A DNA stretch of 64,000 nucleotides from Alphaproteobacteria bacterium (GTDB lineage: Bacteria > Pseudomonadota > Alphaproteobacteria > RF32 > CAG-239), in assembly GCA_028706255.1 (NCBI GenBank), contig JAQWBS010000003.1:62001-126000 (forward strand), in the 5' to 3' direction. This document shows, piece after piece, positions 15,942 to 25,294 of this stretch (its first letter is position 1; each line of letters begins with the position of its first letter). The notes under the pieces are model-generated. The model made no database searches and was not told where the DNA came from. It worked only from the letters and a program-made list of their open reading frames with translations. Position numbers and translations under genes: made by a program.

Positions 15942-17738
15942 GTGCCAATTCGAATTTTACCATCAAATTTAGTGAATCAGATTGCGGCGGGTGAGGTGAT
16001 TGAAAGACCAGCTTCCGTGGTCAAAGAATTGGTGGAAAATTCAATTGATGCAGGGGCAACGTCTATTGATGTTACGCTTGTTGACGGTGGTAAAAGTTTG
16101 ATTGTTGTGGCGGATAATGGCAAAGGGATGAACAAGGAAGAACTTGCCCTTGCCATCAAACGGCACGCCACTTCAAAACTCCCTTCTGATGATTTATTTA
16201 ACATCAATTTTTTGGGCTTTCGTGGAGAGGCTCTGCCTTCCATTTCTTCCGTTTCAAAACTTTCCGTCACTTCCCGTCAGGAAAATTCTGAAAGCGGGTG
16301 GAAGATTGAAGTTTGCGGAGAAGAAGAGGGAAAAATCTCTCCTGCGGCATATAATCAGGGCACAAGAATCGAAGTGAGAGATTTGTTTTATTCCACACCC
16401 GCACGTTTGAAGTTCTTGAAATCTGAAAGCTCTGAAACTTCTGCTTGTGTCGATATTTTAAATAGAATCGCTTTGGCAAATCCGCAAATTTCATTTTCCC
16501 TAACAGCTGATGACAGGAAAAAGATTTCGCTTAAAACAACGGAGGAAGATTTATTTGACGCTCGCATTAAACGAATTGAAGGAATTATGGGTAGAGAATT
16601 TGCTGAAAATTCAATTCTCATTAATGCCGAGCGAGAAAGTGTTAAAATTTCTGGTTATGTCAGTTTGCCAACTTTGAATAAGGCTAATTCATTGTCGCAA
16701 TATTTGTTTGTGAATAATCGCCCCGTGAGAGATAAGTTGCTTTTGGGCGCAATGAAAGGGGCTTATCAAGATGTTTTGGCAAGCAATCGCTATCCGATGG
16801 CGGTGTTGTTTTTTGATGTAAACCCGAATTATGTTGATGTCAATGTTCACCCTGCCAAGGCTGAAGTGAGGTTTTATGATAGTGCTCATGTGCGAGGGTT
16901 GTTGGTGAGTGCCGTTCGCCATGGCTTGAGTGAACAAGGAAATAAAACAGCAAACACTTTGGATATTGCCCAATTTGTGCATGAGGAATTGCCAAGGTCA
17001 GCGATGTTGAGTGAACCAAGCAGAAGCAATTTGTTTCAGGGGTTTCAAGCTCCTAGGTCTGTTTATCGTCCGCAAAGCTCTTTTGTGGAAATGGAAAGCC
17101 GTCTTTCCGTTCAAGTTGAGGATAGAAACTTTGAAGAAGAAAGTGTTTCAAGTGGCGTTTTGGGTGTTCCTAAGGCACAGTTTCACGACACTTATGTTAT
17201 TTCCCAAACAGAAGATAGCATTATCATCATTGACCAACATGCTTCTCATGAACGAATCGTCATGGAAAAGATGAAGGCAAATTTGTTGAAGGGCGACAAA
17301 GTTGCCACACAAATATTGCTTATTCCTGAAATTGTTGACGACCTTTCCATGAGCGAACGAACCAGAGTTTTAGAAGTTGCTGATGAAATGCAAAAACTGG
17401 GTTTGGTAATTGAAGAATTTGGCGTGAATGGATTGATTGTGCGTGAAGTTCCAGCCTTGATTGGGGAATGTGATGTGCAAAAACTGGTGCATAATTTGGC
17501 GGAAGAAATGAGCGAATGGGGCAAGGAATATGCTTTAACAGATAAGCTTCACCACATTTGTGCCACAATGGCTTGCCATGGTTCTGTGCGTGCAGGCAGA
17601 AGGCTTAATTTTGAAGAAATGTCACGCTTGCTTAGAGATATGGAAAAGACAGAGTTTTCAGGACAATGTAATCATGGTCGTCCGACATATGTTGAACTGA
17701 AGTTGAAAGATATTGAAAAACTATTTAATCGTAGATAG
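15942..17738 (+). CDS. mutL: DNA mismatch repair protein MutL
   Basis: A 598-residue GHKL ATPase that couples MutS to strand incision. The N-terminal domain has NLVNQIAAGEVIERPASVVKEL, DAGATSIDV, DNGKGM and GFRGEAL, the four ATP-binding motifs. The C-terminal domain carries DQHASHERIVME, which fits the nuclease motif DQHA-x2-E-x4-E, with ACHGSVRAGRRL and CNHGRPTYVEL also present. So this MutL should nick DNA itself, as in bacteria without MutH. It starts with GTG at 15942 after an AGGAG site, nine bases downstream of pgi. Confidence 0.95.
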   Translation: MPIRILPSNLVNQIAAGEVIERPASVVKELVENSIDAGATSIDVTLVDGGKSLIVVADNGKGMNKEELALAIKRHATSKLPSDDLFNINFLGFRGEALPSISSVSKLSVTSRQENSESGWKIEVCGEEEGKISPAAYNQGTRIEVRDLFYSTPARLKFLKSESSETSACVDILNRIALANPQISFSLTADDRKKISLKTTEEDLFDARIKRIEGIMGREFAENSILINAERESVKISGYVSLPTLNKANSLSQYLFVNNRPVRDKLLLGAMKGAYQDVLASNRYPMAVLFFDVNPNYVDVNVHPAKAEVRFYDSAHVRGLLVSAVRHGLSEQGNKTANTLDIAQFVHEELPRSAMLSEPSRSNLFQGFQAPRSVYRPQSSFVEMESRLSVQVEDRNFEEESVSSGVLGVPKAQFHDTYVISQTEDSIIIIDQHASHERIVMEKMKANLLKGDKVATQILLIPEIVDDLSMSERTRVLEVADEMQKLGLVIEEFGVNGLIVREVPALIGECDVQKLVHNLAEEMSEWGKEYALTDKLHHICATMACHGSVRAGRRLNFEEMSRLLRDMEKTEFSGQCNHGRPTYVELKLKDIEKLFNRR

Positions 17739-17817
17739 TAAGAATTTGTTACTTTAAATTTTATCATTATCTTTTATGATACTTGAAGTTAAAATTTATA
17801 ATTATAAGGAAAATAAA

Positions 17818-18423
17818 ATGAAAAAAATGATACTCGTTTTGTCAGCAATTTTGTTGGGAACTTTTGATGTGATGGCTGCAGAAAATTCAGTTGCTCTTCC
17901 AGAAGCACAAAAAACAGGCGGAATGCCTTTGATGGAAGCATTGAGTAAACGTCACACAACAAAAGAATTTTCAGGTCAAGCACTTGATAAACAAACAGTT
18001 TCAAATGTTTTATGGTCTGCTTTCGGAATTAATCGTGCTGATGGCAAAAGAACAATTCCAACAGCTAAAAACGAACAAAATTTGAAAGTTTTTGCATTGC
18101 TTCCTGAAGGAGTATATGAATATAATGCTAAGGACAATGCTTTGGATTTGGTTGCTGATGTTGATTTTAGAGCGAAAGCAGGAAAGCAAACAGAAATGTT
18201 GGGTTCAGCAGGAATGATTTTGGTTTATGTTGAAAAAATGGGTGACGGATTTAATAAATTTAACTCTGGTGAAGCAGCTCAAAGTGTGAACCTTTATGCA
18301 ACTTCTTCAAACTTGGCAGTTGTGATTGTTGGTTCTGCAAACTATAAAGATTTGGCAGAGGTTTTGAAGCTTCCTAGAGGGTATCAAGTTCAAGTTATTC
18401 AAGCTTTGGGTTCAAAGAAATAA
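17818..18423 (+). CDS. Exported nitroreductase / SagB-type FMN protein
   Basis: A 201-residue protein with a signal peptide (MKKMILVLSAILLGTFDVMA). The mature part resembles short nitroreductase-fold proteins of the SagB type: MPLMEALSKRHTTKEFSGQALDKQTVSNVLWSAFGINRADGKRTIPTAKNEQ, then a central GEAAQSVNLYATSSNLAVVIVG and a final region RGYQVQVIQALG. RHTTKEF stands in the place of the RxSxRxF FMN-phosphate site. Such exported forms probably act as oxidoreductases in the periplasm; the substrate is unknown. Start chosen at 17818 because of the TAAGGA site and the signal peptide; the frame opens further upstream at 17776. Confidence 0.75.
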   Translation: MKKMILVLSAILLGTFDVMAAENSVALPEAQKTGGMPLMEALSKRHTTKEFSGQALDKQTVSNVLWSAFGINRADGKRTIPTAKNEQNLKVFALLPEGVYEYNAKDNALDLVADVDFRAKAGKQTEMLGSAGMILVYVEKMGDGFNKFNSGEAAQSVNLYATSSNLAVVIVGSANYKDLAEVLKLPRGYQVQVIQALGSKK

Positions 18424-18432
18424 GAGGGAAAA

Positions 18433-19047
18433 ATGGTAGAAAATCACTTATGGACAAGTTTTGAAGCATGGTATTTAGTGACACAAATTTTTGTGGCACT
18501 GGGAACGGTTTTTCTTTCCGTTTTCTCGGCTATGGTAACATATAAAACTTATCGAGATAATAATGTTGAAAACTGGCTTCATATGGAATTTTCTTTTCTT
18601 ATTGATAACACCCGGAATGGGATAACTTCCCTTTGTATGAATTTGCGAAACAGCGGACGCGTGCCAATTAAAGTTTCTAATGCTGTCGTTTTCTTTTTGG
18701 GCAACACAAAAATTTTGGAAAATGTTGCTTTTGGATATAAGGAAGTGCAAGAAATTGATGTAATGGATATGCGTCCGATTTGTTTAGAACCTGTTCGAAT
18801 CAGAAACACAAATGGCGACATTAAAAATAATGCTTTTGATGTTTTGGATTTCTATTTTGATAAAATTGAAGATTTGGATATTGATAAAATTAAGCGTGTC
18901 AGAATCGGCATCGTGAGTAATGTGAAATATCACAAATTTGACCTCTCTGATGAAGAAGTTTTTGCAATGCTTCGTTATTTGAAAGAGTTTAAAGAAAATA
19001 TTGAAGAAAACAAGGAAAAACTCCTTGCCGAAAGAACAGAAAAATAA
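18433..19047 (+). CDS. Unknown membrane-anchored protein
   Basis: A 204-residue protein with one N-terminal membrane helix (about residues 13-36, WYLVTQIFVALGTVFLSVFSAMV) followed by YKTYRDNN and a soluble domain of mostly beta character (SLCMNLRNSGRVPIKVSNAVVFF) and a charged helical tail rich in Lys and Glu. The layout, a helix, a short linker and an Ig-like domain with an RNSG turn, is common among uncharacterised bacterial proteins. A GAGGG site precedes the ATG, and its stop overlaps the start of the next flavoprotein (TAATG), so the two are co-translated. Function unknown. Confidence 0.7.
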   Translation: MVENHLWTSFEAWYLVTQIFVALGTVFLSVFSAMVTYKTYRDNNVENWLHMEFSFLIDNTRNGITSLCMNLRNSGRVPIKVSNAVVFFLGNTKILENVAFGYKEVQEIDVMDMRPICLEPVRIRNTNGDIKNNAFDVLDFYFDKIEDLDIDKIKRVRIGIVSNVKYHKFDLSDEEVFAMLRYLKEFKENIEENKEKLLAERTEK

Positions 19048-20630
19048 TGATTAGGCTTAATCATCTTAAGTTTGATTTGGACTTTGATTTTTCAAAACTT
19101 GGCACTGTTGTTGCCAAGTTTTTGAAGGTTGAGCCAAAGGAAATTCTTTCGTTTGCACTAGCAAAAAAATCTGTTGATGCACGTCAGAAGAATTATGTTC
19201 ATTTTGTTTGTTCAGTTGATGTTGAAGTGGCAAATGAAGATGCTTTTTTGATGGAAGGCATTGTTGAAAAAGTTTTTGAAAAGCAATTAAAATTTCCAAA
19301 AATAAGCTCTGAAACACGCCCTGTGATTGTTGGCACTGGTCCAGCAGGAATGTTTGCGGGCATTGTTTTGGCGGAAGCTGGCTTAAGACCAATTCTTATT
19401 GAACGTGGGCAAGAAGTTTCACAAAGACAAAAAGATGTTGAAGTTTTCTGGCAAACAGGAAAATTGAACGAAGAGTCTAATGTTCAATTTGGTGAAGGGG
19501 GTGCAGGCACGTTTTCTGACGGAAAATTAATGAGTGGCATTAAGAAAGATGAGATGACCTTAAAGGTTTTGCATGAGTTGGTTGAGGCGGGTGCTCCGAG
19601 CGAAATTTTATATTTAGCAAAGCCACATATCGGCACAGATTTTTTAGCCATTGCAGTTAAAAATATTCGAAAAAAAATTGAGGCTTTGGGTGGGGAATAT
19701 TGCTTCGGCACGAAGCTTAAAAGTATCACCTCAAGAAATAACAAACTGATAGCTACAACAGTTCAAGCAAAAGATGAAATTTTTGACCTTGCGACAGAAA
19801 ATTTGGTCTTAGCAATTGGGCATAGTGCAAGAGATACGTTTGAGATGATTCATGAACAAGGGCTTCAAATTGAACAGAAAGCTTTTTCAGTTGGTGCGAG
19901 AATCGAACATCGTCAAGAATTGATAAATAAAGCTCAGTTTGGCAATGTTTTTTATTCTCATCCAGCTTTGGGAGCTGCGGATTATAAGCAAGCTGTTCAT
20001 TTATCTAATGGTCGTTCTTGTTATAGCTTTTGTATGTGTCCTGGGGGCGTGGTGGTCGCTGCCGCTTCGGAAAAAGGACACGTGGCAACGAATGGGATGA
20101 GCTATTTTAGAAGAGATAAAGAAAATGCCAATGCGGCAATTTTGGTGGGCGTAACGCCGAAAGATTATGAGAGTTCTCACCCTTTGGCGGGAATGTATTT
20201 TCAGAGAAAATTGGAGGCAAGAGCCTTTGAAATTGGTGGTAAAACTTATGCCGCCCCTGCACAGTTGGTTGGAGATTTTCTAAAAGGACGTGAGAGCAAA
20301 AAATTAGGGGAGGTAAAACCTTCTTATCAGCCAAATGTTACGCTTACAAATCTTTCTGCAGTGTTGCCTGATTATGTTGTGACAACGATGCAACAAGCCC
20401 TTTTGGAGATGAACAAAAAGATTAAGGGCTTTGCCGGTGATGAAGCTGTTTTAACAGGAGTTGAAACCAGAAGTTCGTCGCCGATTAGAATTTTACGAGA
20501 TGAAAATTTAGAAAGCAATGTGAAGGGAATTTACCCTTGTGGAGAAGGTGCAGGATATGCTGGTGGCATTATGTCGGCAGCAGTTGACGGCATTAAAGTT
20601 GCTTTGAAAATTATTGAAAAAGGAATGTGA
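19047..20630 (+). CDS. FAD-dependent oxidoreductase (COG2509 / YtfP-like)
   Basis: A 527-residue flavoprotein. About 90 residues of a small N-terminal domain precede the dinucleotide-binding motif VIVGTGPAGMFAGIVLAEAG, then NVQFGEGGAGTFSDGKL near residue 150, GHSARDTFEMI, and a C-terminal FAD contact GIYPCGEGAGYAGGIMSAAVDGIKVA. These match the widely conserved FAD-dependent dehydrogenases of COG2509, whose substrate is not settled. It overlaps the membrane-protein gene upstream by one base and precedes galE by one base, so the three are an operon by position. Confidence 0.85.
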   Translation: MIRLNHLKFDLDFDFSKLGTVVAKFLKVEPKEILSFALAKKSVDARQKNYVHFVCSVDVEVANEDAFLMEGIVEKVFEKQLKFPKISSETRPVIVGTGPAGMFAGIVLAEAGLRPILIERGQEVSQRQKDVEVFWQTGKLNEESNVQFGEGGAGTFSDGKLMSGIKKDEMTLKVLHELVEAGAPSEILYLAKPHIGTDFLAIAVKNIRKKIEALGGEYCFGTKLKSITSRNNKLIATTVQAKDEIFDLATENLVLAIGHSARDTFEMIHEQGLQIEQKAFSVGARIEHRQELINKAQFGNVFYSHPALGAADYKQAVHLSNGRSCYSFCMCPGGVVVAAASEKGHVATNGMSYFRRDKENANAAILVGVTPKDYESSHPLAGMYFQRKLEARAFEIGGKTYAAPAQLVGDFLKGRESKKLGEVKPSYQPNVTLTNLSAVLPDYVVTTMQQALLEMNKKIKGFAGDEAVLTGVETRSSSPIRILRDENLESNVKGIYPCGEGAGYAGGIMSAAVDGIKVALKIIEKGM

Positions 20631-20631
20631 A

Positions 20632-21582
20632 ATGAAAGTTTTGGTCATTGGTGGGGCTGGGTATATTGGAAGCCATGTTGTTAAAGAATTTTTAGAAAAG
20701 AAACATGAAGTTACGGTTTATGATGACTTATCAACGGGGCAAGAAATTAATCTTTTTCCTCAGGCAGGTTTTGTTGAAGGAAACATTTTAGATTACTCAA
20801 AACTTAAAGAAGTTTTAGCCAAAGGCTTTGAGATGGTCATTCATTTAGCAGCCAAGAAAGCGGTTGGTGAGTCTATGGAAAATCCGCAAAAATATTCGGA
20901 AAATAACATTACAGGGTCTTTGAATATCTTAAATGCTATGGCTGAAACTGGTGTGAAGCATATTGTTTTTTCATCTTCTGCTGCGGTTTACGGTATGCCT
21001 CAATATTTGCCAATTGATGAAAAACATCCAATTAATCCAATTAATTATTACGGCTTCACCAAGATTGCCATTGAACAATTTATGCATTGGTATGAAGTGA
21101 CAAAAGGTTTGAAATTTGTTGCGTTGAGATATTTTAATGCTGTGGGTTATGATGAAAGCAAAACCATTCAAGGGCGTGAAAAAAATCCGCAAAACTTGTT
21201 GCCATTGATTGTTGAAGTGGCTGAGGGTGTGAGAGAAAAGTTAAATGTTTATGGTGATGATTATCCAACACCTGATGGCACTTGTATCAGAGATTATATT
21301 CATGTGTCAGACTTGGCAACGGCTCATGTGTTGGCGGCTGAAAAACTCCTTCAAGGCATGGGGTCGCAGAGTTTGAATTTGGGGACGGGAAAAGGAACTT
21401 CCGTGAAAGAAATTATTGAAGCCACAGAAGAAATTTTGGGTCGAAAATTGAATGTTGCTTATGTGGGCAGAAGAGCAGGCGACCCTGCGGAATTAACAGC
21501 ATCTTCAAAAGCAGCCAACGACCTCTTGGGCTGGACGCCAAAATACTTGGACATTAAAAAAATTATTCAAACAAATTTGTAA
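20632..21582 (+). CDS. galE: UDP-glucose 4-epimerase
   Basis: Interconverts UDP-glucose and UDP-galactose. The 316-residue short-chain dehydrogenase-type protein begins MKVLVIGGAGYIGSHVV (NAD+ binding), has the catalytic Ser in SSSAAVYG and the YxxxK motif as YYGFTK, then RYFNAVGYDESKTIQG and RDYIHVSDLATAHV. The start is the ATG at 20632, eight bases after AAGGA inside the end of the flavoprotein. Its product feeds surface polysaccharide synthesis, for example the GT61-like enzyme later in the window, though that link is inference. Confidence 0.93.
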   Translation: MKVLVIGGAGYIGSHVVKEFLEKKHEVTVYDDLSTGQEINLFPQAGFVEGNILDYSKLKEVLAKGFEMVIHLAAKKAVGESMENPQKYSENNITGSLNILNAMAETGVKHIVFSSSAAVYGMPQYLPIDEKHPINPINYYGFTKIAIEQFMHWYEVTKGLKFVALRYFNAVGYDESKTIQGREKNPQNLLPLIVEVAEGVREKLNVYGDDYPTPDGTCIRDYIHVSDLATAHVLAAEKLLQGMGSQSLNLGTGKGTSVKEIIEATEEILGRKLNVAYVGRRAGDPAELTASSKAANDLLGWTPKYLDIKKIIQTNL

Positions 21583-21594
21583 GGTGTTTTAGAG

Positions 21595-22200
21595 ATGATT
21601 AAAAATGTGGTTTTTGATGTTGGTAGAGTTTTAATTGCTTGGAATCCTTATTTGCTTTATCGAGAAGTTTTTAAAACAGACGAAGAAGTTGATGCTTTTT
21701 TCAAAAAAATAGATTTTTATAATTGGAATTTATCAATGGATGCGGGCAAAAGTTTTGCTCAAGGCGTTGCGGAGAAAGTGGCAGAATTTCCAATGTATGA
21801 AAAAGAAATCAGGCTCTTTGATGAAGGTTGGGAAAAGACTGTCCCAAATGCGTTAGTTGAACCAGTTGCCGTTTTGAAAAAGCTTAAACAAGCGGGATAT
21901 CCTGTTTATGCTTTAACCAATTTTTCAAAAGAAAAATTTGAAAAAACATTAAATCGATTTGATTTTTTCAAATGTTTTGATGGGATTGTTGTTTCGGCAG
22001 AAGAAAAAATGGTGAAACCTGATTTGGCATTTTTTGATTTGCTTTGCAAGAGATATCACTTGAAACCAGAAGAAACGCTTTTCATTGATGATAGTGAAGT
22101 GAATATTGAAGGGGCAAAAGTTTTTGGCTTGCAAACAATCTTGTTCAAATATCCCGACTTATTAGAGCCACAATTAAACGCTTTTGGTGTTTTGAAATAA
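21595..22200 (+). CDS. HAD-family phosphatase (YihX-like)
   Basis: A 201-residue HAD hydrolase of subfamily IA. Motif I is VVFDVGRVLI, where the second Asp of DxD is replaced by Gly as in YihX-type alpha-D-glucose-1-phosphate phosphatases; motif II is ALTNFS, the Lys is in MVKPDLAFF, and motif IV is LFIDDSEVNIEGA. It lies 12 bases after galE, so a sugar phosphate is a likely substrate, but this is inference from context. A bidirectional terminator follows directly. Confidence 0.8.
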   Translation: MIKNVVFDVGRVLIAWNPYLLYREVFKTDEEVDAFFKKIDFYNWNLSMDAGKSFAQGVAEKVAEFPMYEKEIRLFDEGWEKTVPNALVEPVAVLKKLKQAGYPVYALTNFSKEKFEKTLNRFDFFKCFDGIVVSAEEKMVKPDLAFFDLLCKRYHLKPEETLFIDDSEVNIEGAKVFGLQTILFKYPDLLEPQLNAFGVLK

Positions 22201-22201
22201 C

Positions 22202-22233
22202 AAAAAAGCCTCTCGATTTTGAGAGGCTTTTTT
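22202..22233. terminator. Bidirectional terminator between the HAD gene and nagB
   Basis: AAAAAAGCCTCTC and GAGAGGCTTTTTT form a 13-bp stem with a GATTTT loop. The A run and T run on the two sides let it work for both converging transcripts. Confidence 0.9.
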
Positions 22234-22242
22234 CAGGAAAGA

Positions 22243-23043
22243 TTATAAATCTTTGAACTTCACATTTTCAATTTCTTTGAAATAATTGACTGTTTTTTCG
22301 TTTAAATCTTGGGTGGCGTCATCGTCACAGACAATAATGCCATGTTGGTGCATTTGAAGCACACTCACTGTCCACATATGATTGATGTTGCCTTCAATGG
22401 CATGATGAATGGCTTGTGCTTTGTTTGCTCCTGTTGCCATAATAATCACTTCTTCAGCATCTGTAATTGTTCCCACGCCAACCGTTAAAACGGTTTTTGG
22501 GACTTGGTTTAGGTCATTGTCAAAGAAACGAGAATTGACTTCTCTGGTTTGTTGAGTGAGTGTTTTCACACGGGTGCGAGAACTGAGTGATGACCCTGGT
22601 TCATTAAAGGCGATATGTCCATCTGTGCCAAGTCCGCCGAAAAAGAGGTTAACTCTGCCATATCTTTTCATCTTTTCTTCATAGCGAGCACATTCTTTGG
22701 CATAATCTTTTGTCATGCCATCGAGCATATTGATGTTTTCTTTTTTAATATCAATATGTTTGAAAAAATTTTCTTGCATAAAATAAGCATAGCTTTGAGC
22801 ATGATTTGGTTTTAAGCCAATATATTCGTCCATATTAAAGGTGACAACATATTGGAAAGAAAGCTTGCCTTTTCTGAACATATCAATGAGTTCTTTATAA
22901 ACACCAATCGGGGTTGAACCTGTTGGCAGACCAAGAACAAAGGGTTTGTTTTCTGTGGGGCGGAAAGCCTGAATTTTGTAAGCAATATAATTTGCTACCC
23001 ATTTTGCACATTTGTCATAGTCTTTTTGAATAATTACTCTCAT
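22243..23043 (-). CDS. nagB: Glucosamine-6-phosphate deaminase
   Basis: Converts glucosamine-6-phosphate to fructose-6-phosphate and ammonia, the last step of amino-sugar use. The 266-residue protein has [16 protein letters not shown] near residue 38, [10 protein letters not shown] with the catalytic Asp, [23 protein letters not shown] with the catalytic His and Glu region, and [19 protein letters not shown]. It follows nagA with no gap; its GGAGAG ribosome site lies in the nagA end. The hexameric form is typical, with allosteric control by GlcNAc-6-P in some species. Confidence 0.97.
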   Translation of the reverse strand: MRVIIQKDYDKCAKWVANYIAYKIQAFRPTENKPFVLGLPTGSTPIGVYKELIDMFRKGKLSFQYVVTFNMDEYIGLKPNHAQSYAYFMQENFFKHIDIKKENINMLDGMTKDYAKECARYEEKMKRYGRVNLFFGGLGTDGHIAFNEPGSSLSSRTRVKTLTQQTREVNSRFFDNDLNQVPKTVLTVGVGTITDAEEVIIMATGANKAQAIHHAIEGNINHMWTVSVLQMHQHGIIVCDDDATQDLNEKTVNYFKEIENVKFKDL

Positions 23044-24210
23044 TTAATTCTCTCCGTAAATTTTTCCATTAATTATGGTATGTAGTATCTCAAAGTTTTG
23101 GTTAAAAATTACTAAATCTGCGTCATAATCTGGAGCAATCATCCCTTTATTCTTAATATTGAGGATTGTTGCTGGATTAAGGGTTGCCGTTTTGATGGCT
23201 TTTTCAATTGAAATGCCGAAATCGACTAAGTTTTTGACGCCTTGAATCATTGTTAGGGCAGAGCCTGCAATGACATCATCAGAGGTTCTGTGAAAACATT
23301 TGTCGAGATAAACTTCTTCACCATTGGCAATGAGTTTGCCTTCGGTTTGTCCTGTTGGTTTAAGGGAATCTGTAATTAAGACAAGTCTGTCTAATGGCTT
23401 AGATTTGAAGATAAATTTTATCAAAGTTTTATCAATGTGAATGCCGTCGGCAATAATTTCGCAGGACATTTCAGGGTGAATGAGAATTGCCCCAACTGCC
23501 CCAGGGTTACGGTGATGAATTCGGCTCATTGCATTAAACAGGTGAGTTGAATGCATAATTCTCACTTGCATACCTTCAACCATTTGTTCATAAGTGGCGT
23601 TTGTGTGTCCTGCTTGAAGAATGATGTTTTTAGCAATGCAGTGAAGGGCAAGGCGACGCATATCTTTTAACTCTGGAGCAACGGTCATATTAATGATGTT
23701 GCCTTTGGCGGCAGCAATGAGCCTGTCCATTAAAGCTAAGTCAACAGGAACAACAGATTCAGGCGTTTGTGCCCCAAGTCTTTCATGAGAAATGAATGGA
23801 CCTTCAAGGTGCATGCCTAAAATGTGTGCGCCTTTTTCTTTGCCTTTTGCACCGACAACTGCTTTGATTGATTTAACCAGTTCTGGTTCAATACGAGAAT
23901 AGATTGTTGGAATGAAAGACGTCACGCCATAACGTGGAAGAATTTCAGACATTTTTAGGATAGAATTTTTATCCATGTCATCTGTGCCGAAGCCACCAAC
24001 GCCGTGAATGTGTGTGTCGATAAATCCAGGGGAAACATATGAGCCATAAGCATTAATGATTTTTACTTTGTCATCAAACGTTTTGTTGCGAAATCTTTTT
24101 TCACTGAAAACATCGACAATTTTTTGGTCTTCAATATAGACGGCACAATCTTCCATGATTGAAAAACCTGTCACAACTTTTGCATTGTGAATGCATATTC
24201 CAGACTTCAT
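23044..24210 (-). CDS. nagA: N-acetylglucosamine-6-phosphate deacetylase
   Basis: Removes the acetyl group from GlcNAc-6-phosphate in the cytoplasm. The 388-residue amidohydrolase has GFIDTHIHGVGG (metal-binding His pair), HLEGPFIS with the metal Glu, QAGHTNA, HSTHLFNAMSRIHHRNPG, IADGIHI and VLITDSL with the catalytic Asp. First gene of nagA-nagB, with an AAGGA site before the ATG. With NagB it returns peptidoglycan- or chitin-derived GlcNAc to glycolysis. No GlcNAc uptake system or NagC/NagR regulator is present here. Confidence 0.96.
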   Translation of the reverse strand: MKSGICIHNAKVVTGFSIMEDCAVYIEDQKIVDVFSEKRFRNKTFDDKVKIINAYGSYVSPGFIDTHIHGVGGFGTDDMDKNSILKMSEILPRYGVTSFIPTIYSRIEPELVKSIKAVVGAKGKEKGAHILGMHLEGPFISHERLGAQTPESVVPVDLALMDRLIAAAKGNIINMTVAPELKDMRRLALHCIAKNIILQAGHTNATYEQMVEGMQVRIMHSTHLFNAMSRIHHRNPGAVGAILIHPEMSCEIIADGIHIDKTLIKFIFKSKPLDRLVLITDSLKPTGQTEGKLIANGEEVYLDKCFHRTSDDVIAGSALTMIQGVKNLVDFGISIEKAIKTATLNPATILNIKNKGMIAPDYDADLVIFNQNFEILHTIINGKIYGEN

Positions 24211-24302
24211 TGTTTATCCTTTTCAATAATTTTTAATAAATACATATTGTCAAAGATTGAAAAATATTGCAAACTATTTCAGGTTTTATAAGGAGAAATA
24301 AG

Positions 24303-25232
24303 ATGTTTTGTAACTTTTGGAAGAAACTTTTTGCGATTAAACCCTTCAATGAAGGCTTTTTGCCTGAACAAGACGGGCATAAGGTCTATTTTGTGGAATA
24401 TGGTAATCCAAATGGAAAACCTGTGATTTCTTTTCATGGAGGCCCTGGAGGTTCTGCTCGTCCAAGTCATGCCTTAAGTTATGATTTGAAAAAAGTTCGT
24501 TTTATTTCTTTTGACCAAAGAGGCGGAGGGCGTTCTTTGCCGAGTGGAGCGTTTAAAAATAACACGGCTCAAAAAACAGTTGAAGATGCAAAAAGACTTT
24601 TAGATTTTTTGAAAATTAAAGGAAAAGTTTTTGTTGCTGGTGGCTCTTGGGGCTCAACCATAGCTTTGTTATTTGCACAGACTTATCCTAAGATGGTAGA
24701 TAAGCTTGCGGTTGCTTCTGTTTTCTTGGCAAATGCTGAAGATATGAAGTGGACTCTTGAAACCTCTGGGGTGCTATATCCTGAGTTCTTAGAAAAAATC
24801 AAAGCAGAAGTGCCAGCAAAGAAAAAATTGCTTAAATATTATGCCGATTTAATTAATTCTAAAAAAGCGGTTGATCAGGCTAAAGCAATTACGTTTTTTG
24901 GAGCATATGAAAATGTGTTGGGCTCTCTTAACCCTAAAATGGAAGTGGAAGAAATTACGCCTGAAACAATCTCTTATAACAAAGTTTTCATTAATTATGT
25001 GGCAAATGAATTGACTTTGGAAGAAAACCAAATTTTGAGAGATATGGATAAGATAAAAAATATCAAAACCTTGATTGTTCACAATCGGTTAGACCTCGTT
25101 TGTCCAGTGAGAAATGCCTATGTATTGCATAAGGCTTTGCCAAAGTCAAAATTGGTTATTGTGCCAGAATTGGGGCATGGTGGAAAATTACTTAAGGATA
25201 TTTTCAAAAAAGAATTAGGGGATTTTCTATAA
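24303..25232 (+). CDS. pip: Proline iminopeptidase-like alpha/beta hydrolase
   Basis: A 309-residue hydrolase of the prolyl aminopeptidase group (S33). It has HGGPGGSARPSH (oxyanion hole), FDQRGGGRSLPS, the nucleophile elbow GGSWGSTIALLFAQTYP, a cap domain in the middle, the Asp in HNRLDLVCPVRNA and the His in ELGHGGK. It should remove N-terminal proline from peptides. The start is the ATG at 24303, just after AAGGAGA; the frame extends upstream without a start of similar quality. Smaller than some family members, and substrate range is not certain from sequence. Confidence 0.82.
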   Translation: MFCNFWKKLFAIKPFNEGFLPEQDGHKVYFVEYGNPNGKPVISFHGGPGGSARPSHALSYDLKKVRFISFDQRGGGRSLPSGAFKNNTAQKTVEDAKRLLDFLKIKGKVFVAGGSWGSTIALLFAQTYPKMVDKLAVASVFLANAEDMKWTLETSGVLYPEFLEKIKAEVPAKKKLLKYYADLINSKKAVDQAKAITFFGAYENVLGSLNPKMEVEEITPETISYNKVFINYVANELTLEENQILRDMDKIKNIKTLIVHNRLDLVCPVRNAYVLHKALPKSKLVIVPELGHGGKLLKDIFKKELGDFL

Positions 25233-25294
25233 AAGTTGTAACATCTGTTTGCTGAGATTATATGTAGCTGAGAAATGGTTAAGGAGAGATGACA

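Noticed and set aside
19098-19113. TGGCACTGTTGTTGCC, a sigma-54-like match with correct spacing
   Set aside because: It lies inside the coding region of the COG2509 flavoprotein just after its start and weakly matches the -12 half; no downstream gene needs it. The surrounding ACTTGGCA/TGCCAAGT inverted repeat is probably coincidence of codons.
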